Program-made: the position numbers and the translations under genes
Shown: positions 33,719 through 45,114 of the stretch, piece after piece
Layout of the letters: each line of letters starts with the position of its first letter
Numbering within the stretch: position 1 is the stretch's first letter
DNA from: Chaetoderma sp. LZ-2023a
Taxonomy: Eukaryota; Mollusca; Caudofoveata; Chaetodermatida; Chaetodermatidae
DNA length: 64,000 bases
Reading direction: 5' to 3'
Assembly (NCBI GenBank): GCA_034401795.1
Contig: CM067366.1
Location: forward strand, 69,556,514 to 69,620,513
The notes under the pieces: generated by a model
Told to the model about the DNA's origin: nothing
Database searches by the model: none
What the model saw: the letters and a program-made list of their open reading frames with translations, nothing else

Positions 33719-34440
33719 GAATCGCGCTCTTTCGACCAGATATTTCGACCATGTTTCATAAGTAAATGCCGTCTATTGATGCCTCCCTTGAAAGCATAAC
33801 GGTATCTAGATGAGGGATACCTATCGATGCACAATTAATGTTTTTGTCTGGTGTCCCTGAGTAGATAGCCTCACATCGCGTGACCATTCTTTCCGTGCAT
33901 ATGCATAAATAATGCAAACACATTCCAGATGAACTGTTACGGCTAAATTTAGATTGCTCTCTGCTATTAGCGATACAGTGTGAATGCTAATAGAAAGGGG
34001 AATCTGAAAGAAATTCTGATGGCAATATTCCACGATAGAAACTACCTGTGTTAAATTTGTGCGAGTCCATGCCTGATGGATGAGGTTTACGTTTTAGAAA
34101 GTCACTTATGTCATTGTAGGATCACTTTCTACAGAAAATGTGCTCTGTTAACACTATTAGCATCAAAGTAAACTGACTGGCTTTTGATTTTAAAGTATAA
34201 TAAATCTCATCACCGACTAATGTCATAGGCATTCATTTGTTTATCTTAGGCGACAATTTCCTACTTTTACAGCTAAAGAGCGGGTGATATGTCTTGTCCG
34301 CGTAATACATTTTGCTGGTTTAGCAAATGTGAAATATTCAATGTTTTGCGGAGAACAATGGGTCTCGTACGAAAGTCATGTCGTGTTTTGTGATAAACGA
34401 AGGGCAAGTTAGCAGAAAACTGGGACAACTACACGACTCA
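33719..34440. other. No recognisable feature
   Basis: Unique AT-rich sequence. Confidence 0.35.
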
Positions 34441-34483
34441 ACTAAGCTAACGTTTTACAAAGTTATTAAATTCACATACCCGT

Positions 34484-34789
34484 TTGAAAGGTTTAAAATT
34501 ACTCCAATGCGGCTATGCTTTAAGACTGTGTCACTTCAGGACACTTAATCATAAACTGGCAATAGAGCCACAAAGATGGACGGACATCGACATAAATGAA
34601 AGACTATGCAATACACGCAATATCATAGATGAAATTCACTTCCTTTTTTACTGTAGCAAATATCAGAGTGAAAGAGAGTCATTTATCCCGGATTACTATA
34701 CAAGAGACAATAATACAGAAAGGATACATGTTTTATTTGGAATGTGCAACAGGCCAGTCCTCAGCAACTATGTAGATTTTCAAGGTTAG
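34484..34789 (+). pseudogene. LINE 3' fragment, C-terminal Cys/His-type domain
   Basis: The 101-codon frame reads HFRTLNHKLAIEPQRW, NERLCNTRNIIDEIHFLFYC and SKYQSERESFIP. Order and spacing resemble the C-terminal zinc-ribbon-like region found after reverse transcriptase in some invertebrate LINEs (LRxSxHxLxIExGR..R.C..C..xxDExHFLxxCxxY). Here the first Cys pair is incomplete. The frame ends just before an AAC array, as expected for LINEs ending in short tandem repeats. It is a different LINE type from that at 3943-6455. Confidence 0.6.
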
Positions 34790-34794
34790 CAAAG

Positions 34795-35448
<654 letters not shown>

Positions 35449-35455
35449 GATTTCT

Positions 35456-35660
35456 AAATATGCCCGCCAATTTCTAGATAAGCTGTTGAATAATTTGAAA
35501 CTAATTTGACTGTGGGCTGTTGCTGCCTATGCAAACAGACTGTTTATGAAATAGTAAAAACTTACAATTCGTACATTTGACGGACATGTCACCATTCAAT
35601 ACGGAGTTAGATACGCCTACGTCACTATGTATTGCGAGGTCAGCCTACACATTACGTAAT
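35456..35660 (+). mobile_element. Pal-B, internally deleted
   Basis: TATGCCCGCCAATTTCTAGATAAGCTG joins the GC-box side directly to the core. The core has lost most of its right arm (TGCCTATGCAAACAGACTG). The right flank continues to CCTACACATTACGTAATT, where a Pal-A copy in the opposite orientation begins. Confidence 0.72.
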
Positions 35661-36052
35661 TCACCTTTCCACAGTATCCACCCATCATATGACGTCATAA
35701 TGAACTGCGTGATGTGTAGAATGACATCATAATGAATGACGTCATAAATGACGTCGATAAGTACGTCACGAACGCATATTTGAAGACGGTCTATGCGTTG
35801 TTGTACAAATTGTTTGCTTTTATATTTAATAAATATTCTGTTGAATATTTTGAAACTAATTTTACTGGGCGCTGTTGCTGCCATAGGCAGCAACAGCACC
35901 CAGTCAAATTAGTTACAAAACATTCAACAGCTTCCCTGTATAGTTTTCAGGAAATTGATAGCTAGGGAATCGATCAATCCCAACACGGCGAGGTGTGGGT
36001 GGAGCTTAGCTAGTGATGGGCGGGGCATAGCTAAAAATGAAAAGGTCCATTG
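35659..36052 (-). mobile_element. Pal-A, full length
   Basis: The ends are AATTCACCTTTCCACAG and GAAAAGGTCCATTG. TGACGTCA occurs at 35690-35697 and 35737-35744. The core (35836-35931) has arms pairing through GGGCGCTGTTGCTGCC with one C/A mismatch that is shared with the copies at 40151 and 63035. GTGTGGGTGGAGCTTAGCTAG and GGGCGGGGCATAGC form the GC-box side. Confidence 0.9.
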
Positions 36053-36148
36053 CCTATGAGGTCATATGCTTGAGTGACAGATCTAAATCCTCCCTTAAAA
36101 TTTGTTTCTTCACGTGCGGCCTCACATATCTGTCATGGGCTGGTACAC

Positions 36149-36380
36149 GGCCTATGGCGACAACAGCGCCCAGTCAAATTAGTTTCTAAATATTCAACAC
36201 CATGTTTATTAAATAGCAAAGACATACAATTCGGACAACGTGTCGGACAATCAAGCGTTTAAGACAAACTAAATCGAGTCATTCATGACGTCATGATTAT
36301 GACGTCATCATACACGCCATGTAGTTTACTATGATGCCACATGACGTCATACAATGGATGGATAATCTGCAACGGTCTAT
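36149..36380 (+). mobile_element. Pal-A, right core arm and CRE side
   Basis: It starts at the hairpin tip (CCTATGGCGACAACAGCGCCC) and retains three TGACGTCA sites (36286-36293, 36300-36307 and 36342-36349). The left half is absent. Confidence 0.82.
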
Positions 36381-37639
36381 TTTTATAAAGTGCAAAGAAG
36401 TTATTTCAAAAGAGAATATTTATTTTGCTTTTTGACTTTTCTGTTTTATTTAGACTTTGGACCTTGAGGTACCAGATATCATTTCAATATCACAATAATC
36501 ATTAAGGTAAGGTGTTGAATAATTTGAAACTAAACAGGCTGTAATGGAATAAATTTTAGTTTTACAATGTTGATATTAGTCGAATCTCGGAAGATTTGAA
36601 AAATCCGTTTGCAATTAGAAATACCACACCTCCAACAGTTGATATCTGGCAAGGGAACATAGGTGTGGATACAACACGCTGACAGAGGTGTGGTCACCGA
36701 TGTACCTGGACAGTGTTTTCCATGACATCTATGTTTTGAAAGTCACGTGGTCCCACCACACCTAGAAATATAGCAGTCCCAACTTGAAATCTGGGGTCCC
36801 AAACGGGAATCTGGGATTCCCATGTAGTTTGAAAATTAGAGGGTGCCACGGACTTACACCTCTGCATTAATGGCGTCTCATTCTAGATTTTGTGGATATT
36901 TTTGTGCAAAAGCCTATAAAACTAATTAGTATTTATCAATAATACATGGCTTTCAGGGGTTCCATGGGACCCACTGCCATTGGGGGGGGGGGGGGGCGCA
37001 AGTTGCATTTTTGGGGCTATATACCCTCAAAAGGACCCGTATGAGAAACTTGGACTTGAGCCAAAAGAAATTCTAAAGACGAAAACCACGAATCACACTA
37101 AATCTAATTTCTCTTGCACCCGATAACAACCGGTCAGTAAAATTATTATAAACTTGATAAAAACCGCGAATAATCCTCAAAAAGCATTCGTCTGTAAAAT
37201 CGGTTTGCTCGAACACTCCTCCTCGACTAACAGGATCAATCGACTCCAGTTTTTGTAATCGCGATTTAATTGATCAGGGGACCGCATAGTTAGCAAAAGC
37301 AAGGTTCGTAAAGTACCACTTCTCGACCCGTCCATCTGTCCAGTGTACGATTTTATCGCCGGGGTGAGTTTCTAAGACAGAATTGTGTTTTAATATAGAA
37401 TTAACCAAGAATGATGGCTAAAAGATACTCGACTCTTAAAGACGATTTTATGCTTGCGTGAGTTTTATTATTGTAGCTCCCTACAATCAGATATCATTAC
37501 AAACGGACAGAAAGCAGATCTGATAATAAGAGTTTAGCCATATCAGTAGACAGCAAAGCAATGTCAATTCCTGACTCTTCGGGAGTACATCCTTTAATTC
37601 ATCCAACCAGATGGATAAATTCTTTATCCTTACAATGTA
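36381..37639. other. Unique DNA, G-run at 36978-36996
   Basis: A Pal core left-arm scrap lies at 36510-36535 (GTGTTGAATAATTTGAAACT). The G-run is about 18 bases. No coding signal was recognised. Confidence 0.4.
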
Positions 37640-37726
37640 AGAAATGTTCTATTGAAGATTTAGAAACTAGTTTAACTGGCAGCTGTTCAGCAACATCTTC
37701 CATTCTAACTAGACTTCAACAGCTTA
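37640..37726. mobile_element. Old Pal core relic
   Basis: TCTATTGAAGATTTAGAAAC, AGTTTAACTGGCAGCTGTTC and ACTAGACTTCAACAGC follow core order with heavy decay. Confidence 0.45.
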
Positions 37727-37741
37727 GCAGAATGTTGACAC

Positions 37742-37802
37742 TGGGTGGGGGGGGGGTGGTGGGGGGGTGGTTGGGGTGGAGTGGGTGGGTGAATTTGGTG
37801 TG
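37742..37802 (+). repeat. G-rich tract with quadruplex potential
   Basis: Several runs of four to ten G are separated by single T or TGG. Confidence 0.8.
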
Positions 37803-37983
37803 GAAAGGACTAATAGCTATAGGCATGTTGCTGTTTACCGCGTTCTTCAGTTCATGCTTGAAAGAGTATCTGTTGGATGACCTTGCTGCCTACTATTATA
37901 TGCCATAGTGATAAATGGCACAAATAGAAGTACTACTCCAACAACTATATTGCCGAAGAACAAAGGGTTGTGGCGCTTTAGCG

Positions 37984-38357
37984 AAAATTGACCTTTCCAC
38001 TTTTAGCTATGCCCCGCCCATCTCAATCTAAGCTCCACCCACACCACGTCCACGTTGGGATCGATCTCTGAACTCCCTGACGATCAATTTCCAGAAAACT
38101 ATACATGTAAGCTGTTGAATATTTTGAAATTAATTTAACTGGGCACTGTTGCTGCCTATGCCAGCAACAGCGCCTAATCAAATTATTTTCAAAACATTCG
38201 ACAGAATGTTTATTAAATAGTAGACATACAATTCGTACAACGTGTCGGACAATTAAGCGTTAAAGGCGGACCGTATCGAATCATTCATGACGTAATAATT
38301 ATGACATCATCATACGCGGCAGTTAGTCAATTATGACGTCATACGACGTCATATGAT
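37984..38357 (+). mobile_element. Pal-A, right end lost
   Basis: The left end TTGACCTTTCCAC and GCCCCGCCCATCTC are intact, as is the core (38112-38204). The CRE side keeps TGACGTCA at 38334-38341 and near matches. After ATATGATCAG the similarity stops, so the terminal CTGGAAAGGT is missing. Confidence 0.85.
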
Positions 38358-39625
38358 CAGATTTGGGGTGCAAGAGAAATTTCATGGCAAGCACAGATGC
38401 TTGCTTTCCAAGATGGTAAGCAGGCCATATTCACTTCCATGAAACTTGTAAGCTGTGAAGAGGAAGCCCTTGGTTTTGGCTAAAGTAGTCAAAATAGTTC
38501 GGTCCATATATGTTTAAAATTGAAAATAAATTCAACGGTGCATTCCTTGCACAATGCTAAGAAAACTGTCCTAACATAAAATGTCGACTCTGGAGCTGTA
38601 AATTGTTTACAACATGGTTTGGCAATTTCACTGACGTTCATACATAGCTCTGGTCGCAGAATGGAAACAGTAAACAAGCGACATTCATTAAAGTGTGAAC
38701 CGCCACAAAACTGGACCATGGAACTAATTGAGCATCTCCCCTTAATGGGATCGTGTTTGCATAACATACAGACGTGTTGTTGAACCCGAAGGTGACATGG
38801 ATCCTGCTATGTACAGACAGTTTAAAATTATCAATTTCTTTCCACCACTGCTGTCCTCGTCGGCGTTTCCACTCTCGCTGTGCTGCCACCCAGCCGCTGC
38901 CGCTTTTCGTGCCGCCGCTTTTCGTGCCGCCACACCCTCACCACCACCTCCACCGCCGTCGCCGCCGCACTACCACCACCACCACCACCACCAGCACCAC
39001 GAAAGAAGGGATCATAAACAGAAAAATGTTTGAAACAACAGGCACCCAGTTTGATAAACACTTTCGGAGATTATGAAATCTCGTTCCGTGAGAAGTGTCC
39101 TGGGTTGTTTGTTAGTTCTTCAACTTTGGCCATCAAATCTTAAAACAGGTATTTTTACCTGAACTGCAGCGAGCTGTGATTCAATTTCCAACGAAGGAAA
39201 CTCGTAGAGATATATGTTCCCTTTGATGAAATGAGAGTGGCCTTATATCCCCATATCGTACATTGTGGTTCTCTCCGTTTCACACACATCTTCTACATCG
39301 CCTTCGCCTATCTACAACTGATGGTCCTGGGCAACTAACTCAAGATAGTCTATAAGAAGAAATAGGGATCCAATGTACCGCCGAATCTTTCGAGCCCGAA
39401 AAGCTTGCTAAGGATGAAACAATTTCATGGGCAACATACATCGCATCCTAGCAATCTCACACATAGTCGAACCGGTTGCTATAATCACATGTGAGAATTA
39501 TCCACCCCGTTACCGAGAATGCTGATACACCAAGTATGGTTCAGCAAGGGTGACATATTAAGGATTTTGACTTATCATATTTATCAGTGCCAGATCTTTC
39601 TTCTAGCCGATGACTCTCCGCTCTT
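38358..39625. other. Unassigned; CCACCG tract at 38935-39000
   Basis: A 92-codon minus-strand frame at 38489-38767 has eight Cys residues, but I recognise no family and it has no clear splice signals. A C-rich triplet tract follows. Confidence 0.35.
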
Positions 39626-39884
39626 GACAGCATGGACTGGTAGACTGCTGGTATACGGTAGCCCTCGTCTCTGTTCATGGTTGGTTGATGCTTGTAGATT
39701 TCTATGGCCTCTTTAACCTTCCGTTTGAATAAGTCATCCCCGCCAGCAGTGCCTCGGTCATCAACATTGAGACCAACTTATTCAAACGGAAGGTTAAAGA
39801 GGCCATAGAAATCTACAAGCATCAACCAACCATGAACAGAGACGAGGGCTACCGTATACCAGCAGTCTACCAGTCCATGCTGTC
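39626..39884. repeat. Perfect 108-bp inverted repeat made from a Penelope-like element
   Basis: 39626-39733 and 39777-39884 are exact inverted copies, as far as I can tell base by base, around a 43-bp spacer. The arm encodes part of a GIY-YIG-type domain on the plus strand of the right copy. Identity of both arms implies a recent event or ongoing gene conversion. Partial inverted copies are typical for Penelope-like elements. Confidence 0.92.
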
Positions 39885-40022
39885 ACGTGACTCCACAAGA
39901 ACTGACCAGAGTGACGTTGCCAGCGACGTCAGTTAGTGCTGGAGAAGTGATCGAGATGGTCACGAAAGCTACACTCAAAACAATCTCTACATCCCGGAGA
40001 GGTGACTAATTTTTCCTTATTA
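39733..40022 (+). pseudogene. Penelope-like element, GIY-YIG C-terminal fragment and 3' end
   Basis: From 39733 the frame reads SVINIETNLFKRKVKEAIEI and then KHQPTMNRDEGYRIPAVYQS before a TAG at 39934-39936. KEAIxIxKHxPTMNRDEGY is characteristic of the end of the GIY-YIG endonuclease in Penelope-like and related retroelements. In another frame the sequence continues DRDGHESYTQNNLYIPER and stops, which is probably the original C-terminus after a frameshift. CATCCCGGAGAGGTGACTAA and TTTTTCCTTATTAT after it recur at 44654-44690. Confidence 0.65.
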
Positions 40023-40150
40023 TCAGACAACACGATTTGTAAAAAACCATCGGACATTACAGAAACCCATCAAGTAGTAACTGTTTAAAGTCACTGGGAA
40101 TACAGAAACCCATTCAGTAAGAACTGTAGTGAGTTGTTAAATCTTCCAGG
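40023..40150. other. No recognisable feature
   Basis: AGAAACCCATCAAGTAGTAACTG and AGAAACCCATTCAGTAAGAACTG form a short direct repeat about 50 bp apart. Confidence 0.5.
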
Positions 40151-40550
40151 AATTCACCTTTCCAGAGTATCCATCCATCATCAGACCTCGTATGACGTCA
40201 TAATAGTTCAACGCGTGTATGATGACGTCATACTCATTAAGTCACAAAGGGTTCCAGACCGTCATCAAATCTCAAATGATCCGACACGTTGTATGAATTG
40301 TATTTCTTTGCTATTTAATACACATGCTGTTGAATATTTTGGAACTAATTTGACTGGGCGCTGTTGCTGCTTTAGGCAGCAACAGCACCCAGTCAAATTA
40401 GTTTCAAAATATTCAACAGCTTACCTGTGTAGTTTTTTGGAAATTGATAGTCAGGATGTTCAGAGATCGATCAATCCCAACACGAGCGAGGTGTGGGTGG
40501 AGCTTAGCCAGAGATGGGCGGGGCATAGCTAAAACCGGAAAGGTCCATTG
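40151..40550 (-). mobile_element. Pal-A, best full-length copy (family reference)
   Basis: Read from its GC-box end, the 400-bp element starts CAATGGACCTTTCC. Then come GCCCCGCCCATCTC and GCTAAGCTCCACCCACACC, GTTGGGATCGATCGATCTCTG, CTATCAATTTCCAAAAAACTAC and ACAGGTAAGCTGTTGAATAT. The 94-bp core (40327-40420) follows, then GTTGTACGAATTG and TGACGTCA twice (40193-40200 and 40223-40230), and a terminal GGAAAGGTGAATT. The first and last ~15 bases are imperfect inverted repeats (CAATGGACCTTTCC/AATTCACCTTTCC). I see no convincing target-site duplication in any copy. It encodes no protein and could be a DNA-transposon MITE or another foldback. Confidence 0.92.
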
Positions 40551-40555
40551 CGTGG

Positions 40556-40878
40556 ATGAGTCGGTACCCGTCTTATTTAACAAATCAGACACGAACGTTA
40601 AAATAGCTTCTAAATGTCAGACATTTTTGCTAACAGAACCCAAACCAATTGGCAATGTTGTCCAGAAAGATTCGCGTTCCTTGTTGAAGACTCTCAAGCG
40701 AAACGCAAAGCTAAGGATCTTATTATTTGCAAGCATGCGAAATGACGTAGGCCTCTTTAGAAGTTTCTACATATCTAATCAAAAACGCGATTGTGATCCT
40801 GCTGTCTTCTCTCACGAAAATAAGGTTTATCCACTCGTTCTGTCACATCAAGAAATCCAAGCCAGGCTCTGGTCATAG
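40556..40878 (+). CDS. Open stretch of ~107 codons, possible mobile-element protein fragment
   Basis: Directly after a Pal-A end, the plus-strand frame stays open through NVVQKDSRSLLKTLKRNAKL, LFASMRNDVGLFRSF, RDCDPAVFSHENKVYPLVLS and ends at TAG (40876-40878). The F-x-HEN-x-x-x-P-x-x-LS pattern reminds me of a motif in uncharacterised invertebrate proteins that often accompany mobile DNA. That is memory, not a search result. The nominal ATG at 40444 lies in Pal sequence, so the true start or splice acceptor is unknown. It may be an internal exon or a pseudogene. Confidence 0.3.
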
Positions 40879-41479
40879 CGTGATAATGAAATGCCTCATA
40901 TTCTAACACCAGCTATTTTGGTATATCCGTGTGAGTGAAGAAGACTTACACGTGATCATGAGATGGTCTAGCCGTGTCAAGTCCTGACATCTCTATCGAC
41001 GCGGAGTCTTGTAATGGGATAAATAACTCACCATGCTAATTCCAGAGAAATGGCGATATATTAGACCGCTTTTCCGCGTCCTTGCCTTATAGCGAACACT
41101 GGAGTGTCTAAAAGCTATGTTACGTTATCTATGTGCACCGGAGGAGTATAGATCTGACATTTGCCATTTGTCGCCAAGATGATACCGACAGAGTATTCAC
41201 CTGATACCATAGCATTAACGACTAGCTTAGAAGCAAGATTTATGTCATGGCAACATAAATATGTAAAGGATCGGTTACATTAAAAACCAGAGATAGGTGG
41301 TGGTTTTGATTCAGCTTTCTGAACCATAACCATTACCGGTTACTTAGTAAGACAGACCCTACTTCATTTTGCCTCTATGTAAACTCCAGACCGGCCTGTT
41401 AACAAGATCATGTTTGTGAACAGATGCTTATTTCAGAGTTAAGATCTCTGAGCTATGGAACTCTGGCATATCCACGCGA
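40879..41479. other. No recognisable feature
   Basis: Unique sequence. Confidence 0.35.
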
Positions 41480-41484
41480 GAGAG

Positions 41485-41536
<52 letters not shown>

Positions 41537-41643
41537 GGGGAGGGGGAGAGGGAGAGGGAGGGAGGGAGGGGTGGAAGGGAGTGGGAGGGAGGGAGGGCGA
41601 GGAAGGGAGGGAGAGAGAGAGGGGGAAGGGAGGGAGGGAGGGA

Positions 41644-41716
<73 letters not shown>
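41480..41716. repeat. (GA)n and GGGA compound microsatellite
   Basis: Two (GA)n runs flank a GGGA/GGAA-rich centre. Frames are artefacts of the repeat. Confidence 0.96.
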
Positions 41717-41717
<1 letters not shown>

Positions 41718-42440
41718 CCAGTCGCTGCAGTGACGTAGATTACTGGGTCTGTACTGGGGCAACCTAGATCACCAAGTTCAGTGGAGCACACACCTGGTTG
41801 AGTAAACTGACAATAGCTTGGAGAAATGGCCCGGTCTGACTTCAGCCTCACAAGCAAAAGACCATACCACAACACCGCGGAAAGAAAGCAACTGGTATTG
41901 GAGAGTGTGGTCCAACCACTACTTTCTTGTGACAGTATATAGGGGCGAGAGACGACCATTTTGTATTTCTCAAATTAGTCCCACAACGGCGGCAGATTGA
42001 CTGGTTTATCATCCTATACATCTCAAAGAGTTCAAATCAGCTGAAACAATTACGCATCATATAATTCCGGGTACGTCTCTTTTTCCGCTTTCCCAATCTA
42101 CATCGTAAATAGGAACATTTTATTGTGATTTCGAGTCGATGTATGTTGCCTTCAGTTCAGTTTCACGACGCATTAAACACTCTTGCGATTTCCTAATGTT
42201 TCAACAGTATCATATTCATCCAAGCTACGCACATCATACGCGAAACTGGGTTTCAAATAACTGTATCCTCTTTGAAGAGACTCATTTTCTAATAATGACG
42301 GTAAGTAGTCCTTTAGATGCTTTAATTCCTGGCTTCTTGTGGTGATTGATACACAAGGTAGGTAAACTAAATATGTCATATATCCCATTTTCAGCCGCGT
42401 GAAGTAGTTCAATAAACCGCCATATCCCTTAGTTAGTTGG
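41717..42440. other. No recognisable feature; CCCTGATA-family scrap at 41738-41765
   Basis: ATTACTGGGTCTGTACTGGGGC resembles the inside of the family seen at 1181-1288. Confidence 0.35.
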
Positions 42441-42496
42441 TTGCTTGGCTGGCTGGCTGACTGGTTTGCTGGCTGGCTGGCTGACTGACTGGCTGA

Positions 42497-42535
<39 letters not shown>

Positions 42536-43566
42536 TCTATCTGTCTGTCTGGCTGGCTGGCTGTCTGGCTGTCTGGCTGGCTAGGCAGACAATCATGTTG
42601 GTTGTTTTTGGTTATTTGGTTTGCTGCTTGGTTGCTTGGTGGTTGTTTGGCTAGCTGGTTGTTTGTTTGGTTATTTGGTTGGATGATTGGTTGGTTGGTT
42701 GGTTGGTTGGTTGGTTGGTTGGTTGGTTGGTTGGTTGGTTGGTTTGATTTGTTGGTTGTTTGCTTGGTTACTTATTTAGTTAGTTAGTTGGTTGGGTGTT
42801 TGGTTGGTTGGTTGGTTGGTTGGTTGGCTAGTTGGTTCTGTGGTTGGTTAGTTCGTTAGTTGGTTGTTTGTCTGGTTGATTGGTTGGATATTTGGTTGGT
42901 TGGTTGTTTGGTTGGATGTTTGGTTTGTTGGTTGGTTATTTGGTTGGTTATTTGGTTGGTTGTGTGGTTGGATGGTTGGTTGGTTGGTTGGTTGGTTGGT
43001 TGGTTGGTTGGTTTGATTTGTTGGTTGTTTGCTTGGTTACTTATTTAGTTAGTTAGTTGGTTGGGTGTTTGGTTGGTTGGTTGGTTGGTTGGTTGGTTGG
43101 TTGGTTGGTTGGTTGGTTGGTTAGTTGGTTGGCTGGTTGGTTGGTTGGTTACTTATTTAGTCAGTTGGTTGTTTGGTTATTTGGTTGGTTGTTTGGTTTG
43201 TTGGTTGGTTATTTGGTTGGTTGGTTATTTGATTGGTTGTTTGGTTGGTTGGTTTGTTGGTTGTTTGGTTGGTTGGTTGGTTGGTTGGTTGGTTGGTTGG
43301 TTGGTTGGTTGGTTGGTTGGTTGGTTGGTTGGTTGGTTTGGTGGTTGTTTGGTTGGTTACTTATTTAGTTAGTTGGTTGGTTGGTTGGTTGGTTGGTTGG
43401 TTGGTTGGTTGGTTGGTTGGTTGGTTGGTTGGTTGGTTGGTTGGTTGGTTGGTTAGTTGGTTGATTGGTTGATTGGTTGATTGGTTGATTGGTTGATTGG
43501 TTGATTGGTTGGTTAGTTGGTTAGTTGTTTGTTTGTTTGTTTGTTTGTTTGTTTGGTTGGTTGGTT
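42441..43566. repeat. (TTGG)n/(TGGC)n cryptic tetranucleotide region
   Basis: More than 1.1 kb of TTGG, with blocks of GGCT, GGTA and GTTT. A segment of about 95 bp (GGTTTGATTTGTTGGTTGTTTGC) is repeated about 300 bp apart (42739 and 43010). Frames encode Trp-Leu-Val-Gly repeats and are not genes. Confidence 0.96.
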
Positions 43567-43649
43567 AGTGGGAACAGCAGTTATCATGGCGCAAGGAATT
43601 GAATGACAGAAGCTGGCGCTGTTTTGTAACAGGGGTATGTATTTGTAGC
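43567..43649. other. Short unique spacer
   Basis: No feature was seen between the tetranucleotide array and the next Pal copy. Confidence 0.4.
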
Positions 43650-44062
43650 TAAGCTCCGCCCATTTCTAAGTAAGCTCCGCCCATTTCTAGCTAAGCTCCG
43701 CCAACTTTTTACGTATCTTGGAATCACTTTATATGCTTTGAAACCTGAATTCTCGGAATTTAATTTTTAAGGTAATAATACAGGTACGCTGTGGAATATT
43801 TTGAGTCTAGCCTGACTGGGGGCTGTTGCTGTCATAGTCAAAGTAATTTCAAAACATTCAACAAAAGGTTTATTAAATTGTAAATCTATTACAGAGATAC
43901 AATTCGTACACTTGACGGACTTTTCTAGCTTCGTGCTGGGATTTATAATAAGTCGTTATGATTGTGATATCAGCCTACAATGTGACGTAATTGATCATTA
44001 CGCCACATACGTGAGCGACAGATTGGATCCATCTGTTGCACAGGCCCATGGAAAGGTATTAA
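43650..44062 (+). mobile_element. Pal-B, full length, damaged core
   Basis: GCTAAGCTCCGCCCATTTCTA is present as nearly three tandem copies at the left end. The Pal-B-specific TTGGAATCACTTTATATGCTTTGAA follows. The core (43789-43863) has lost part of its right arm. The right flank ends in CATGGAAAGGTATT. Confidence 0.84.
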
Positions 44063-44439
44063 ATGGTTAAGGAATCGGTGTGACTGGATTATCAGATATG
44101 GTTCTTATTTGCGAATAAATAAACAAACCTACAATTAAATAATCAACAATATATCAATCAATCAAATACACAAAAACATTTCTATACGGTGCAACATGCC
44201 ATGCACTATGCAGCGAATTGTTACCCATTACCCCGGAATATCTATAGGGGAGACGATAATTACATATTAAATACATGTTGTCATCGGTTAATTTTAGATT
44301 TAATACAAAAGTCATTGTATTTTGTGAGGGCATGCGCCGGTGGATGTATCGACAACACATGTACCGCACCTGCAGGTATTAGCTAGGGTGAATTGTTTCT
44401 ATATATGCTCGTTTCAGGATGGCATGATGGACACACATA
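44063..44439. other. No recognisable feature
   Basis: Unique AT-rich sequence. Confidence 0.35.
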
Positions 44440-44914
44440 ACACTTTTGATTATGCCACGCCCACCTCTAGCTAAGCTCCACCCACACCGCGCTGGTGTTG
44501 GGATCGATCGATTTCTGAACTCTCCGACTATCAATTTCCGGAAAACTATACAGGTAAACTATTGAATATTTTGGAACTAATTTGCCTGGCCGTTGTTGCT
44601 GCCTATGGCAGCAACAGCGTCCAGTCAAATTAGTTTCAAAATATTCAACATACATCCCGGAGAGGTAACTAATTTTTCCTTATTATGAATCATCCTGGGA
44701 TCGGGACTAACTTTTTCGGAAATACTCAACATACTGTTTATTAAATAGTAGGGACATTCAATTCGTACAACGTGTCAGACTATTAAGAGTTAAAAACTGG
44801 ATAAATAGAATCATTTATGACGTAATGATTATGACGTCATCCCACACGCCGCTTAGCTGATTATGACGTCATATGACGTCAGATTGATAGATGGGTACTC
44901 TGGAAAGGTGAAAC
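44440..44914 (+). mobile_element. Pal-A interrupted by a retroelement scrap
   Basis: The GC-box side (GCCACGCCCACCTC, GCTAAGCTCCACCC) and core (44561-44650) are present. The right flank is split at 44653/44722 and carries three TGACGTCA sites (44832-44839, 44864-44871 and 44874-44881) before CTGGAAAGGTGAAAC. Confidence 0.87.
44654..44721 (+). mobile_element. Penelope-like 3' end fragment with 13-bp target duplication
   Basis: ATCCCGGAGAGGTAACTAAT and TTTTCCTTATTAT match 40003-40022 next to the Penelope-like fragment. The insert is flanked by ATATTCAACATAC (44641-44653) and ATACTCAACATAC (44722-44734), a 13-bp duplication with one difference. Confidence 0.78.
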
Positions 44915-45114
44915 AGGACAAGCATAAATAACAGGACAAGCATAATTATTGTTAACATTCCAAGTGACACGAATTATGCACATTAATGTGATTAGCTCCC
45001 TCCCTGTACCGCCATTACGGAAATAGATTTCACGCTGTAACATTTCTTATAAACATGTTACCATGGAGAAAAAGACATCTGTAGTGGCTTTATGGAGTTA
45101 GAACAACTGAGACA
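44915..45114. other. No recognisable feature
   Basis: Unique sequence. Confidence 0.4.

Noticed and set aside
40444-40555. Upstream start of the 144-codon frame
   Set aside because: This part lies inside a Pal-A element; similar frames occur at other Pal copies (for example 22157-22765, minus strand), so it is not gene-specific.
42445-43472. Trp-Leu-Val-Gly repeat frames resembling membrane proteins
   Set aside because: They are direct translations of TTGG/TGGC repeats.
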